From Pinibacter soli (GTDB lineage Bacteria; Bacteroidota; Bacteroidia; Chitinophagales; Chitinophagaceae): DNA of 64,000 bases. The notes beneath the pieces are model-generated. The model was given only the letters and a program-made list of their open reading frames with translations. It ran no database searches and had not been told where the DNA came from. Shown piece by piece: positions 1-9,091 of this stretch. Position numbers and translations under genes: made by a program. The stretch's first letter is position 1. Every line of letters starts with the position of its first letter. Location: assembly GCF_029961145.1 (NCBI RefSeq), contig NZ_JASBRG010000007.1, positions 2,522,189-2,586,188 of the forward strand, given 5' to 3'.

Positions 1-44
1 ATTTCTCACTTCTGGTTGCTTTAATGTATTTAGTTATTATAGGG

Positions 45-1208
45 CTATTGCCAAAAATCTGGTTTGGTAGTGCTGCCGCCTCTTGCTCTGCAATCGGCGC
101 AATAATTACTTGAATAAGTATAGGATATAATGGATGGACCCAAATAAATAGGCGTTACTCCGACTACAACACCGGGTCCAACGTTAAACACTTCTCTGAT
201 CTTGCCAGGATTATTTAGTACCGTATCTTCCAGGCAATTCTCGTAGCCGGTTGTTATATACACCAAACCTCGCAGCTGGCTGCGGGATATAAATATTCTT
301 TGTTGTTGTACAGAAGTGGCATAAAAGAATCCAACCACCGCTTCTGTCGAGTCGCTTATCTGATGAATGTTGCCATGCAGCTCAGATGGTTGTGCATCAA
401 ATATAGAACCCAACTGTTCAGTATTTTTTCGCATCAGGTCAAGGTATGTATAAGCCTCTTTTGTAAGCGCATACTGATTAACCAATATGCTGTATTTATT
501 CTGCAGCTTATTGGTAGAAAAAGAGACAACAGTAATAGGTTTCTCAAACACCACATCGGTCGCCAACTTTTCAGTGGAGGCAACTATAATGTTGGTGGAA
601 TTGGCACTGATCCAGCAAGTATGAATATCGTTGTTCACAAGATCTCTGGGATCGAGTGTATTAGTCGCTGGATTATAAACGATTTGCGAAAACAAAATTG
701 GGTTGTACTGCCAGGTTTCTCTGTAATCCCACAAATAATAAATCGTCTTGTTTTGCGGATCATGGGTATTGGCATACACCTGTACACCATCACTTTTTTG
801 TTTCCAGCTAACGCTGTCAATAGCAGGCGACATCTTTCCCTGCACCCACGCAGAATTGTACTGTTTTTGATCTCTCGTAACAATGTGCAATCTGTATTTT
901 CTTGATGGATCCAGTGTAGCAGTCGTTGACGTATAAACGCCGGGGGATGTTTCAAACAAGATGTATGCGCCATTCGCATCATCATTTAATAAAACTATTG
1001 CGCCGCTTTCTGTTTTGTAATAATAGCTGGAATCAAGTGACGTTGTACGTGAAAGCTTTATCGTGCTTTTGCTGTTTGGCGTAAGATTGGCAAACCCTTC
1101 CACCACCAGGTATCCGGTATGGGGTGATGATAACTTTACGTTGTATTCTTCTTTACATGCAGCAAGTAATATTGCCATTGCACATAAAAACCCTATTCTT
1201 ATTTTCAT
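45..1208 (-). CDS. DUF4249 family outer-membrane-associated lipoprotein
   Basis: Predicted lipoprotein of 387 residues. The chosen start (MKIRIG...) gives a short basic and hydrophobic signal ending in LLAAC, a good lipobox with Cys at residue 18; an ATG five codons upstream (1223) is possible but adds only MKEGK. The C-terminus has the CADCRARGG...KPDFW ending I associate with DUF4249 proteins. These genes usually sit just downstream of a TonB-dependent receptor, as here: the receptor stop is about 20 bases upstream on the same strand, so the two are probably co-transcribed. By analogy with SusD-like partners it may help ligand capture at the cell surface, but the substrate is unknown. Family assignment is firm, function is inferred. 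Confidence 0.88.
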   Translation of the reverse strand: MKIRIGFLCAMAILLAACKEEYNVKLSSPHTGYLVVEGFANLTPNSKSTIKLSRTTSLDSSYYYKTESGAIVLLNDDANGAYILFETSPGVYTSTTATLDPSRKYRLHIVTRDQKQYNSAWVQGKMSPAIDSVSWKQKSDGVQVYANTHDPQNKTIYYLWDYRETWQYNPILFSQIVYNPATNTLDPRDLVNNDIHTCWISANSTNIIVASTEKLATDVVFEKPITVVSFSTNKLQNKYSILVNQYALTKEAYTYLDLMRKNTEQLGSIFDAQPSELHGNIHQISDSTEAVVGFFYATSVQQQRIFISRSQLRGLVYITTGYENCLEDTVLNNPGKIREVFNVGPGVVVGVTPIYLGPSIISYTYSSNYCADCRARGGSTTKPDFWQ

Positions 1209-1227
1209 CTTTCCTTCTTTCATTTTT

Positions 1228-3987
1228 TTAAAACCTGATGTTAAAGTTCACGTACGGTATTGCGCTTCCAAAAATGGAAAGCTTGTACCCTTGCACTTTT
1301 CCGTTTTCTGAGGTGTAGTAAACAGAGTAAGGATTTTTTCTGCCGGTCAGGTTGTATACCCCAACAGTCCATGAGTTGTGCGTTTTTTGGTGCACCTTAT
1401 GATTGCCTTCAATGTTCATAGAAAAGTCCACACGAAAATAATCAGGAATGCGGTAAGCGTTTCTATCGGAGTAAAGAGTGCGTGCAGAACCTCCGTAATA
1501 GAATATTCCAACCGGTACTGTTATTGGCCTTCCTGTAGAATAAGTAGCATTGAGCGACGTGCTGAAACGGTGCGAGAATCTATAGTTACCTACAAATGTT
1601 ACATCGTTTGGCTTATCATAATTTGATGGATAGAATTCACCCTTATTAACAGGCTCTCCTACGGTTGGGTCATCCATTTTCAACAATGTTCTTGAATAAG
1701 TATAGCTCAACCATCCGTTCAATTTGCCTTGGGTTTTTCTTATCAAAAATTCTATTCCGTAAGCTTTGCCTTTGGTGTTGATGACGTCCGTTTCTATGTG
1801 ATGATTCAGCACCAACTGCGCACCGCTTTTATAATCGAGATAATCATTGATGTGTTTGTAATAAACCTCTATAGAAGTTTCAATGGTGTTTGATTTGAAA
1901 TTCTTGTAAATACCAAACGACACCTGGTCGCCAAATTGCGGTTTAATATTTGGATCGCTCAATTTCCAAATGTCCGTGGGAGCCATTGCTGTTGTGTTTG
2001 ACAACATGTGTATGTATTGTCTTTGCGTATTGTAACCCGCTTTGATCGACAGATTGTCTGTGATCGAATATCTCGCAGAAACACGAAACTCGGGACCGTG
2101 ATATGTCTTGATCACCTGTCCTTTTGAGTAAACAGATGTGTCAATGATATTGTCTTCTGTTTTCGGCAAACCCGGAGCATAGTTGTTGACCGTTTGCGGT
2201 CCCATGTTGTTGAACATGGAATATCTTACACCACCTTCTATGGTTAAGTTTTGTGTAATGTTGTATTTGTCGTTTACATACAGCGCACTTTCAAATGCTT
2301 GTTCTGCGGGCACCACATCAGGCACTGTGATTGCTTTGGCTCCAAGCGGCTGCAAATTTCCCGGATGTAATTTGTAATGCAGTGTGCTGCCGCCAAAATC
2401 AATTGTGTGCTTGCTGTTGAGGTAATAATTAAATCCGGCTCTCAGATAAAGCTGATTGATGTCAAATTTCAATTCATATGCATTCACAGGATTTGCGTCG
2501 CTACTTATATTGTATTTATATCCGTCATAACCGGTAACAATTGTCGCATTCATTTTATTATTGAAAATGTGCTTCCATTTCACTGATACATTTTGGTTCG
2601 CATAGCCATAGGTCGTGTCATTGTTAAGATTGAAACGATCCTTGCTGAAGTAACCTGTTACAAACAATGTGTTCTTTTTATTCATCTCATAGTTTGCATT
2701 CAGGTTAAGATCATAAAAATTTGCTTTGCTGTTTTTGTATTGGTCAGGCAGCGCTTTGAGCAACCAATTGGCGTAAGTCGTTCTGCCACCAAGAATAAAT
2801 GACGCTTTATCTTTTATCAACGGGCCTTCAATATTTACGCGGCTTGTAAGTAACCCGATTCCGGCTGAACCTGTAAACTCTTTTTTATTTCCTTCCCTGC
2901 TTTTAATATCTAATACAGATGAGAGCCTTCCTCCATATTTAGCAGGAATACTACCTTTAAACAACTCAACATCTTTTACTACTTCCGGGTTGAAAGCTGA
3001 AAACATTCCAAAGAAATGGGATGGGTTATAAATCGTAGCATCGTTAAACAGTATAAGGTTTTGGTCAGCAGAACCACCACGAACATTGAGCCCTGTGCTC
3101 GCCTCGCCCACCGATTTTACACCCGGCAAAGTAAGTACCACTCGCAACAGATCAGCTTCACCAAATGCAACCGGCACTTGCTTGATCGCTTTGATGTCTA
3201 TTCTTTGCACTCCCATTTGAGTGCTCTTTACATTGCTGGCTTTTGCAGATGACACGATTACATTTTTCAGGGCGAGCACCTGGCTTTGCAAATCAATGTT
3301 CATCTTGCCATCGCCGTATACCATTATTTGCCGGCGACTATCTCGCATGCCAATGCTCTGGATGTTCAGTACATGCCGGCCGCGGGGAAGTACAATGGAG
3401 TAATATCCATATTGATCGGTAGAAGTTCCAATTCTGGGTTTGTCGATAAAAATAGAGGCACCGGCTACCGGCTCGCCTGTTTTCGCATCGCGTACATAAC
3501 CCGCTACATTGATGCCGCCTGACTGCGACGCATTCTTGTCGCCTACTTCATACAATTTATTTTCAAGAATGGCCTTTTGTTTTATTTCCGTTTCCTGGTA
3601 TTCCTCCAGCACGTCGCTGCTGCGGGATTTGTTGGGATTACCCGGATCGAAGTAGCCTTCCGGAAGTGTTGTTTTCACCAGCGTGCCTCTTGTAATGAAT
3701 ACATTGTTGCTGTCATCGATCGAAAAAACATTCTCTGTTCCTGCAAGCCCTTTCTCCAACACTTTTTCAAGCGGCTCATTTTTTACAGAAATATTTATTT
3801 TAAGGGTATCAAGCTGTGCGGTGTCGTAGTAGAAGTGACAGTTTGTTTGCCTTTGCAGCTCCAGCAAAAACTGCTCAACCCGCATATCTTCAAATGATCC
3901 CGTGATCATTTTTTTCTCTTTTTGCGCAAGAGCAAAATGAGTGGTGAGCATTAGCATAATGGTTACTATGCAGAAATAAAGTTTCAT
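1228..3987 (-). CDS. TonB-dependent receptor with STN and carboxypeptidase-like domains
   Basis: Outer-membrane receptor of 919 residues. In order: signal peptide (about 1-21, ending ALAQ), an STN (secretin/TonB N-terminal) domain (about 27-95), a carboxypeptidase-regulatory-like beta-sandwich (about 160-235), a plug domain with LNVRGGSADQNLILFND (about 290-370), then a beta-barrel to the C-terminal ...NFNIRF with terminal Phe. STN domains normally signal to a FecR anti-sigma factor, but no fecR or ECF gene adjoins this one. The DUF4249 gene follows immediately on the same strand, forming a two-gene uptake or sensing unit. The substrate cannot be read from sequence. Confidence 0.93.
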   Translation of the reverse strand: MKLYFCIVTIMLMLTTHFALAQKEKKMITGSFEDMRVEQFLLELQRQTNCHFYYDTAQLDTLKINISVKNEPLEKVLEKGLAGTENVFSIDDSNNVFITRGTLVKTTLPEGYFDPGNPNKSRSSDVLEEYQETEIKQKAILENKLYEVGDKNASQSGGINVAGYVRDAKTGEPVAGASIFIDKPRIGTSTDQYGYYSIVLPRGRHVLNIQSIGMRDSRRQIMVYGDGKMNIDLQSQVLALKNVIVSSAKASNVKSTQMGVQRIDIKAIKQVPVAFGEADLLRVVLTLPGVKSVGEASTGLNVRGGSADQNLILFNDATIYNPSHFFGMFSAFNPEVVKDVELFKGSIPAKYGGRLSSVLDIKSREGNKKEFTGSAGIGLLTSRVNIEGPLIKDKASFILGGRTTYANWLLKALPDQYKNSKANFYDLNLNANYEMNKKNTLFVTGYFSKDRFNLNNDTTYGYANQNVSVKWKHIFNNKMNATIVTGYDGYKYNISSDANPVNAYELKFDINQLYLRAGFNYYLNSKHTIDFGGSTLHYKLHPGNLQPLGAKAITVPDVVPAEQAFESALYVNDKYNITQNLTIEGGVRYSMFNNMGPQTVNNYAPGLPKTEDNIIDTSVYSKGQVIKTYHGPEFRVSARYSITDNLSIKAGYNTQRQYIHMLSNTTAMAPTDIWKLSDPNIKPQFGDQVSFGIYKNFKSNTIETSIEVYYKHINDYLDYKSGAQLVLNHHIETDVINTKGKAYGIEFLIRKTQGKLNGWLSYTYSRTLLKMDDPTVGEPVNKGEFYPSNYDKPNDVTFVGNYRFSHRFSTSLNATYSTGRPITVPVGIFYYGGSARTLYSDRNAYRIPDYFRVDFSMNIEGNHKVHQKTHNSWTVGVYNLTGRKNPYSVYYTSENGKVQGYKLSIFGSAIPYVNFNIRF

Positions 3988-4025
3988 TTATTTAGTATTG
4001 GTCGGTCAGGGTAGATGATGTTGGT

Positions 4026-4769
4026 TTATAGGGAATCGTACCAGCTCACGGCTTTCGTAAATGCATTATCCTTATCGTGTTTAAAATCCAGTTTGTTCCT
4101 GCGTATATATTGCTGCAACTGTTTTTTCTTATCGGCATACACATTCAGCACATCTTTCTTGCCACTTACCGGGTAATATTTATTTCCTTTCTTTATAGCA
4201 AACGAGTTGTTATCATTTATGAAACGAAGAATACCTTCGGCCAGGCTCAGCTCTTCCGTTATCGTTTTTCTGTTTCTTTTTACAAGCATATTGTCGTTGT
4301 GTTCGTAAAGCAGCGCATAAATGCCTGAGGAAATTCCAGCTTTGGCAGTATCTGTTTTGAGATAAATAAAAGTAGTATTGAATAAGTGAAACCTACTGGC
4401 CCTGTCGTTGATCAGGCAAATACGGGCATTGTTCTTTGGTTGGGTAACGATCAGCTGATCCCTGATCAGATCGTATCGCATACCAATATTTTCATACAAC
4501 ACACCTTCGTATTGTATCCAGCCTGTATCCATCTGGTCTTTATAATAATAAGGCTGTCCTTCTTGGAATCGAAATGGGTAGCCATAATATTCGGGGCCTG
4601 TATACAAACCCTCCTCCGGATAAAGCGCTTTATGATAAATTGCTTTCGCGTTTTTTATAGCCGATGCATAGGCAATACTATCTTCCGCAGTACTCTGGGA
4701 AAAGGTTTTGGTTAAAAAAAACAAACTGCAAAAAAACAGTAGTAAGCTCTTTGAATGAAAAGATTTCAT
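4026..4769 (-). CDS. secreted protein of unknown function
   Basis: I do not recognise the family. Starting at MKSFHS gives 247 residues with a clear signal peptide (hydrophobic stretch about residues 7-20, ending TFSQ). An upstream in-frame ATG at 4841 would put a basic stretch before the signal and is less likely. The mature part is rich in Tyr, Lys and Asp with no cysteine pairs or catalytic motif that I can name. It lies 38 bases upstream of the TonB receptor start on the same strand, so it could head the same operon. Likely periplasmic or surface-exposed. Confidence 0.7.
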   Translation of the reverse strand: MKSFHSKSLLLFFCSLFFLTKTFSQSTAEDSIAYASAIKNAKAIYHKALYPEEGLYTGPEYYGYPFRFQEGQPYYYKDQMDTGWIQYEGVLYENIGMRYDLIRDQLIVTQPKNNARICLINDRASRFHLFNTTFIYLKTDTAKAGISSGIYALLYEHNDNMLVKRNRKTITEELSLAEGILRFINDNNSFAIKKGNKYYPVSGKKDVLNVYADKKKQLQQYIRRNKLDFKHDKDNAFTKAVSWYDSL

Positions 4770-4970
4770 ACGTGTTACAATGATTGAACGGTTCCATTTG
4801 ATATTTTTCAATGGACGGTTTCCAAAATAATAAAAATTCACTGAGCCTCAGTCTTTAATCCGGTAATAAATATGACTTCATAAGTATTTATGAATGAAAC
4901 GCAACCAGGTAACTAAAGCCTGAAACTTGCCCTTATTGGAAAAAATATCTCGTTTAACCAATCATTTATC

Positions 4971-5000
4971 TTTTCAAATAAGAGGTTCTACTTATTTTCG
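4971..5000 (+). promoter_or_regulatory. possible Bacteroidota-type promoter for the glycosyltransferase gene
   Basis: TTTTC at 4971-4975 and TATTTTCG at 4993-5000 (one mismatch to the TAnnTTTG -7 box) are separated by 17 bases, slightly short of the usual 19-21. It lies 34 bases before the ATG at 5035. Weak evidence. Confidence 0.3.
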
Positions 5001-5034
5001 CAGCTCATTGTTGTAACCCCGCAATTACCTAGGC

Positions 5035-6168
5035 ATGGAAATCTTTCTTTCGAAATCAGGCTGGCAGTTAGTCATTTTTGGTTTGTTTTGTGTTATTTGC
5101 TTAATACAGCTTACCTACATATTGAGGCTTTTTGGCAAATTGGCTTTTTACAAAACACCTTCCAAAGAGCATATGCAGCAGCATCCGGTTTCTGTAATTG
5201 TTTGCGCCAGAGATGAAGCGGGAAATCTTACACGCAATTTGCCCGGCATACTTGTTCAAAAATATCATTCTACAAACGAAGTGATTGTTGTAAACCACAA
5301 CAGCCAGGATGAGACAAGATTTTTACTGGATGAGTTCAAGAAAACTTTTAAGAATTTATATGCGGTAAACCTGGAAAACGACGCAAAGGGCATTCCCGGA
5401 AAAAAATACCCTTTGTCCATCGGCATTAAAGAGGCCAAACATGAAGTGCTGCTTCTAACAGACGCAGACTGCGTTCCTGCTTCTGAAGACTGGATCGAGC
5501 ACATGCAAAATGGCTATGATAACGGCACGGAGATCGTAATCGGCTACGGCGCTTACTTTAAAAGACCGGGCTTTCTGAACAAACTTATCCGTTTCGAAAC
5601 CTTTCATGCGGCGCTGCAATATATGTCATATGCTATTGCGGGTATGCCATACATGGGGGTGGGGAGAAATCTTTCTTATAAAAAAAATCTCTTCCTGCGT
5701 AACAAAGGTTTTTCTTCTACCAATCATTTACCCGGTGGCGACGATGATCTGTTCATCAACAAAGTGGCAACAAACAAGAATACCAGCGTAGTTATTCATC
5801 CTGATTCTTTCACACTTTCTGAACCAAAGAAAAGCTTTGGTGCCTGGATGCGTCAAAAGAACAGGCATTTTTCTACCGCCAAATATTACAGGCCAAAACA
5901 CAAGTTTTTGTTGGGCACCTATACTGCCTCCCAGTTTTTATTTTATCCACTTTTTATAACAAGTCTCATAGTTTTTGATTGGAGACTGGCATTGGGAGTT
6001 TTCGCACTTCGATTTATTGCACAGGGTTTTATTTATTATAAAGCCATGAAGCAATTGAATGAAAAGGACCTTTGGCCGCTGTGGTGGTTATTTGATATCT
6101 GGATGTTTTTGTTTTATTGCATCTTTGCACCAGCATTGTGGAAAAAACCGAAAGCAACATGGAACTAG
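5035..6168 (+). CDS. membrane glycosyltransferase, family 2
   Basis: 377-residue GT-A fold glycosyltransferase. An N-terminal membrane segment (about 10-32) precedes the catalytic domain, which starts VSVIVCARDEAGNL (about 50) and carries the DAD metal-binding motif in LLTDADCVP (about 145). A GGDDDLFINK stretch around 235 fits the acceptor-side acidic motif, and a QxxRW-like region follows (MRQKNRHF). Two or three hydrophobic segments close the protein (about 295-370). It resembles membrane-anchored GT2 enzymes that build cell-surface glycans or glycolipids; donor and acceptor unknown. Its 3' end overlaps the rsmG start by ten bases, suggesting translational coupling. Confidence 0.88.
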   Translation: MEIFLSKSGWQLVIFGLFCVICLIQLTYILRLFGKLAFYKTPSKEHMQQHPVSVIVCARDEAGNLTRNLPGILVQKYHSTNEVIVVNHNSQDETRFLLDEFKKTFKNLYAVNLENDAKGIPGKKYPLSIGIKEAKHEVLLLTDADCVPASEDWIEHMQNGYDNGTEIVIGYGAYFKRPGFLNKLIRFETFHAALQYMSYAIAGMPYMGVGRNLSYKKNLFLRNKGFSSTNHLPGGDDDLFINKVATNKNTSVVIHPDSFTLSEPKKSFGAWMRQKNRHFSTAKYYRPKHKFLLGTYTASQFLFYPLFITSLIVFDWRLALGVFALRFIAQGFIYYKAMKQLNEKDLWPLWWLFDIWMFLFYCIFAPALWKKPKATWN

Positions 6169-6803
6169 TTTTAAAATATTTCAGCGATTTCACTCCCCGG
6201 CAACTACAGCAACTTGAAGGATTGGGAGAATTGTATAAAGAGTGGAACGAAAAAATAAATGTCATCTCCAGGAAGGATATTGAGAGTCTTTATGAAAAGC
6301 ATGTATTGCATTCATTAAGCATTGCCGCAGTTTTTGATTTCCCCAAAGGATATGAGGTTGTTGATTTGGGCACCGGTGGCGGATTTCCGGGCATTCCGCT
6401 GGCTATTTTCTTTCCGGAAGTACAGTTCCACCTTGTGGACAGCATTAATAAAAAACTAAAAGTCGTAGAAGCTGTTGCCGAAGGCATTGGTTTAACAAAT
6501 GTAACGACGCAGCACACACGTGTTGAAGAAATAAAGGGCAGGAAATTTGACTGCGTTGTTTCCCGTGCTGTAGCTCCATTAAGAGATCTGTGGCAGTGGG
6601 GCAAACCGTTGATGAAGAAAAATAAAGAAGCCATTACAGGCGTAAATGATTCCATACGCGCCTCCGGACTTGTTTGCCTCAAAGGCGGCGATCTTACGCA
6701 GGAAGTTCATGAAAGTGGCCTCCGTCCTCATATTGTACCAATAGATGACATCTTTGAAGAAGAGTTCTTTAAGGAGAAGTTTATTGTAAATGTGCCGCAT
6801 TAG
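6159..6803 (+). CDS. rsmG: 16S rRNA (guanine-527-N7)-methyltransferase RsmG
   Basis: Methylates N7 of G527 in 16S rRNA using S-adenosylmethionine. The start at MELVLKYF gives 214 residues, normal for the family; an upstream in-frame ATG (6117) lies inside the preceding gene and adds an unconserved leader. The SAM-binding signature VVDLGTGGGFPGIPL is at about residue 67, followed by LVDSINKKLKVVEAV and the catalytic-face stretch CVVSRAVAPL. The start overlaps the glycosyltransferase stop. Confidence 0.95.
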   Translation: MELVLKYFSDFTPRQLQQLEGLGELYKEWNEKINVISRKDIESLYEKHVLHSLSIAAVFDFPKGYEVVDLGTGGGFPGIPLAIFFPEVQFHLVDSINKKLKVVEAVAEGIGLTNVTTQHTRVEEIKGRKFDCVVSRAVAPLRDLWQWGKPLMKKNKEAITGVNDSIRASGLVCLKGGDLTQEVHESGLRPHIVPIDDIFEEEFFKEKFIVNVPH

Positions 6804-6806
6804 AAA

Positions 6807-6903
6807 TGTACGGTGTTAGGTGTACGATGTACGAAAATCATTATGATGAAACGCCCTAAAGAATTTCGTACTTCGTACATCTTTTCCTCACGTCTTACAC
6901 CCT
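6807..6903 (+). repeat. inverted low-complexity repeat, about 7-bp period, after rsmG
   Basis: Just after the rsmG stop, the left arm (6807-6839) is built of 7-base words such as GTGTTAG, GTGTACG, ATGTACG. The right arm (6861-6903) reads as its imperfect reverse complement (GTACGATGTACGAA against GTACGAAGTACGAA in the core). It also occupies most of the gap before the sigma-factor gene. Confidence 0.6.
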
Positions 6904-6972
6904 CAGACCCTGCACATCTCCCCCTGCTGGTTTTCTTCCCGCAAAACACTATCTTTCCGCATCAATCACCGT

Positions 6973-7560
6973 TTGGCTTTTTTAAAGAAAATATCACCTA
7001 TTGAAGGTTCTGATGCAGACCTTGTGGCGCAATACAAACGCACCGGAAATGCTGATATCCTTGCGCATCTTTACCAGCAATATATGGAGCTTGTATATGG
7101 CGTTTGCGTAAAGTATCTTGGCGATCATGAAGTTGCAAAGGACGCTGTGATGAATATTTACGGTGAACTGCCTGTTAAAGTTCAAAAGCATATCATTGAT
7201 AACTTCAGAAGTTGGCTTTACGCTGTAGCTAAGAACCATTGCCTTATGCATTTGCGCAGCCAAAAAAACAAAGTAACGGTAAGCATTGATGATTCATTTA
7301 TGCAATCGGGGGAAGAAATGCATCCTGAGAGTGCATGGGACAAAGAAGATCAACTTGTTCAAATGGAAGATTGCCTGCAAACACTTGCTTTTGAACAAAA
7401 ACAAAGCGTGGAATTATTTTACCTGCAAAACAAAAGTTATAACGAAATAATGGCCATAACCGGCTACGAATGGAACAAAGTTCGCAGTCTTATACAAAAC
7501 GGAAGACGCAATCTGAAGATTTGTATGGAAGGAAAAATGGTAACCATAAACAGTAAATAA
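6973..7560 (+). CDS. RNA polymerase sigma factor, sigma-70/ECF type
   Basis: 195-residue ECF-like sigma factor. Region 2 is recognisable in DADLVAQYKRTGN...LYQQYMELVYGVC (about 15-45) and FRSWLYAVAKNHCL (about 77-90); region 4 in FEQKQSVELFYLQNKSYNEI followed by the helix-turn-helix (about 140-185). The only start giving the conserved N-terminus is TTG at 6973; the first in-frame ATG is inside region 2. It is followed 31 bases later by a gene encoding a membrane protein with an anti-sigma-like N-terminus, the usual arrangement for a sigma factor and its regulator. Regulon unknown. Confidence 0.88.
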   Translation: MAFLKKISPIEGSDADLVAQYKRTGNADILAHLYQQYMELVYGVCVKYLGDHEVAKDAVMNIYGELPVKVQKHIIDNFRSWLYAVAKNHCLMHLRSQKNKVTVSIDDSFMQSGEEMHPESAWDKEDQLVQMEDCLQTLAFEQKQSVELFYLQNKSYNEIMAITGYEWNKVRSLIQNGRRNLKICMEGKMVTINSK

Positions 7561-7591
7561 ACCGACCGGTGTAATTGAGATTACACTTGTT

Positions 7592-8935
7592 ATGAGCGAC
7601 AATAAAAACCATATTAAAACTTTTACAGCGGAAGACATTCGCAATTATTGGAGCGGAACAATGTCTCCAAGTGAAATGCATGCGTTGGAAAAAGCATCAC
7701 TTGATGATCCTTTTCTTGCCGATGCATTGGAAGGCTATTCGTCTGTAGAAAGTCAAACGGCTGCTAACGACATCAAATGGTTGCGCAAGAATTTAGCATC
7801 AAATGAAAGAAAAGAAAAGAAAGCCATCCCTCTTTTCAAACAAAATTGGATGAGAGTTGCTGCAGCTCTTATCATTATTGGCGGCCTTGGCACGTTGAGT
7901 TATTTCATATTCTTGCCGGAGAAAAATAAAGAAGTTGCGCAAACAGAAAGTGGTGCTAAAAAAGAACAAGTAACTGAACGTAAACAAGATACTGTCGCCA
8001 CGCCGAAAGATACCCCAACATTTAATTTCAAGGCACAACCTGAACAAGAAACGCCTGACTTAAATGCCAATCGACAGCAAAATTTAATTGCAAACGGTAA
8101 TGCGAAAAAGCTGCAATATAATTTAGCCCCCGCAAAACAGTTTTATGCAAAAGACCTCGCCAACGCGGAAGAAACTTTCAATGCTCCTGTTGTGAGCGAT
8201 TCAATTAAACTTGCAAAAACATTTTCTGATACAGATGATCTTAAAAAAGAAAAACCTTCTTCGGTGGCAACGATGCTTAGTGGTAAGGTAAGTGGCGTTA
8301 AAGCTGAAGAAGCACCACAGGTAGCAGCTTCACAAAACTTTGGCCTACTGAAGAACAATATTTCCGGAAGAATCACCAACAGTAAAAACGAACCTATTGC
8401 AGGGGCCGTCATTAAAGCCAACAATCTCGACAATGTTGCAGTGGTGTCCGACAAAAACGGAGTTTTCTCTTTTCCTGCATCTGAAGCAACAAGATTTGAT
8501 TCAGTGTCTGTCAATTCCATTGGCTATTTGAGTGCCAACGTTGCTTTAAATGCTAACGCTCAGAACAATATCAAACTGGAAGAAAATGCCACAGCTTTAA
8601 ACGATGTTGTGGTGGTAGGATACGGTTCGAAAAAGAAATCCAAGCCTGTAAGAGCTGCAGCCGTATCTCCTATTGACACATTACAACCTGCACCGGTTGA
8701 CGGCTGGGAAGATTATTACAATTATGTTCAGAGAAGTACAGAGTCATTTCCTAACATAGATGGAGAAATAATTGTACGTTTTGAAATCGACAAATCAGGA
8801 AAACCCAACAACATAGTGGTTGAAAAATCACTCACCGACGCTGCGGACAAAGAAGCGATCAGGATCGTTAAGGAAGGCCCCGGCTGGAAGGCCAATTCTA
8901 AAAAGAAGAAGGTACGGCTAACGATCAAGTTTTAA
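7592..8935 (+). CDS. anti-sigma-like membrane protein fused to carboxypeptidase-like and TonB C-terminal domains
   Basis: 447 residues with a composite layout. The cytosolic N-terminus (1-85) has a short helical ...DIRNYWSGTMSPSEMHALEKA stretch like anti-sigma factors of this phylum. One membrane segment follows (about 90-108), then a charged low-complexity periplasmic linker, a carboxypeptidase-regulatory-like domain (about 250-330, NISGRITNSKNEPIAGA), a NDVVVVGYGSKKK segment like the linker of SusC-type receptors, and a TonB C-terminal domain (about 375-447, IVRFEIDKSGKPNNIVVEKS). Also present is MLSGKVSGVKA, which resembles the start of a receptor plug. Position directly after a sigma factor suggests it controls that factor and may couple it to TonB or an outer-membrane receptor; this is inference. 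Confidence 0.8.
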   Translation: MSDNKNHIKTFTAEDIRNYWSGTMSPSEMHALEKASLDDPFLADALEGYSSVESQTAANDIKWLRKNLASNERKEKKAIPLFKQNWMRVAAALIIIGGLGTLSYFIFLPEKNKEVAQTESGAKKEQVTERKQDTVATPKDTPTFNFKAQPEQETPDLNANRQQNLIANGNAKKLQYNLAPAKQFYAKDLANAEETFNAPVVSDSIKLAKTFSDTDDLKKEKPSSVATMLSGKVSGVKAEEAPQVAASQNFGLLKNNISGRITNSKNEPIAGAVIKANNLDNVAVVSDKNGVFSFPASEATRFDSVSVNSIGYLSANVALNANAQNNIKLEENATALNDVVVVGYGSKKKSKPVRAAAVSPIDTLQPAPVDGWEDYYNYVQRSTESFPNIDGEIIVRFEIDKSGKPNNIVVEKSLTDAADKEAIRIVKEGPGWKANSKKKKVRLTIKF

Positions 8936-9091
8936 TTCCCTCAAGAATATTTTCCGATTCTCGTTTATCATCAACTTTTCCTCTGCAACAGGTTATATTT
9001 TTTGCTGTACAAACGCTTTATAAGCTCTTGCAATCATTAAATACCTGTTCGTGGTATTGCAGGGGAAGGAGAATAATCTGACTTTTGCCGT

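Noticed and set aside
300-905. Plus-strand open frame of about 200 codons over the DUF4249 gene
   Set aside because: It is antisense to a well-recognised gene and its translation has no family pattern.
8143-8520. Minus-strand frame inside the anti-sigma/TonB-like gene
   Set aside because: Shadow frame; low-complexity product, no start context, fully inside a supported gene.
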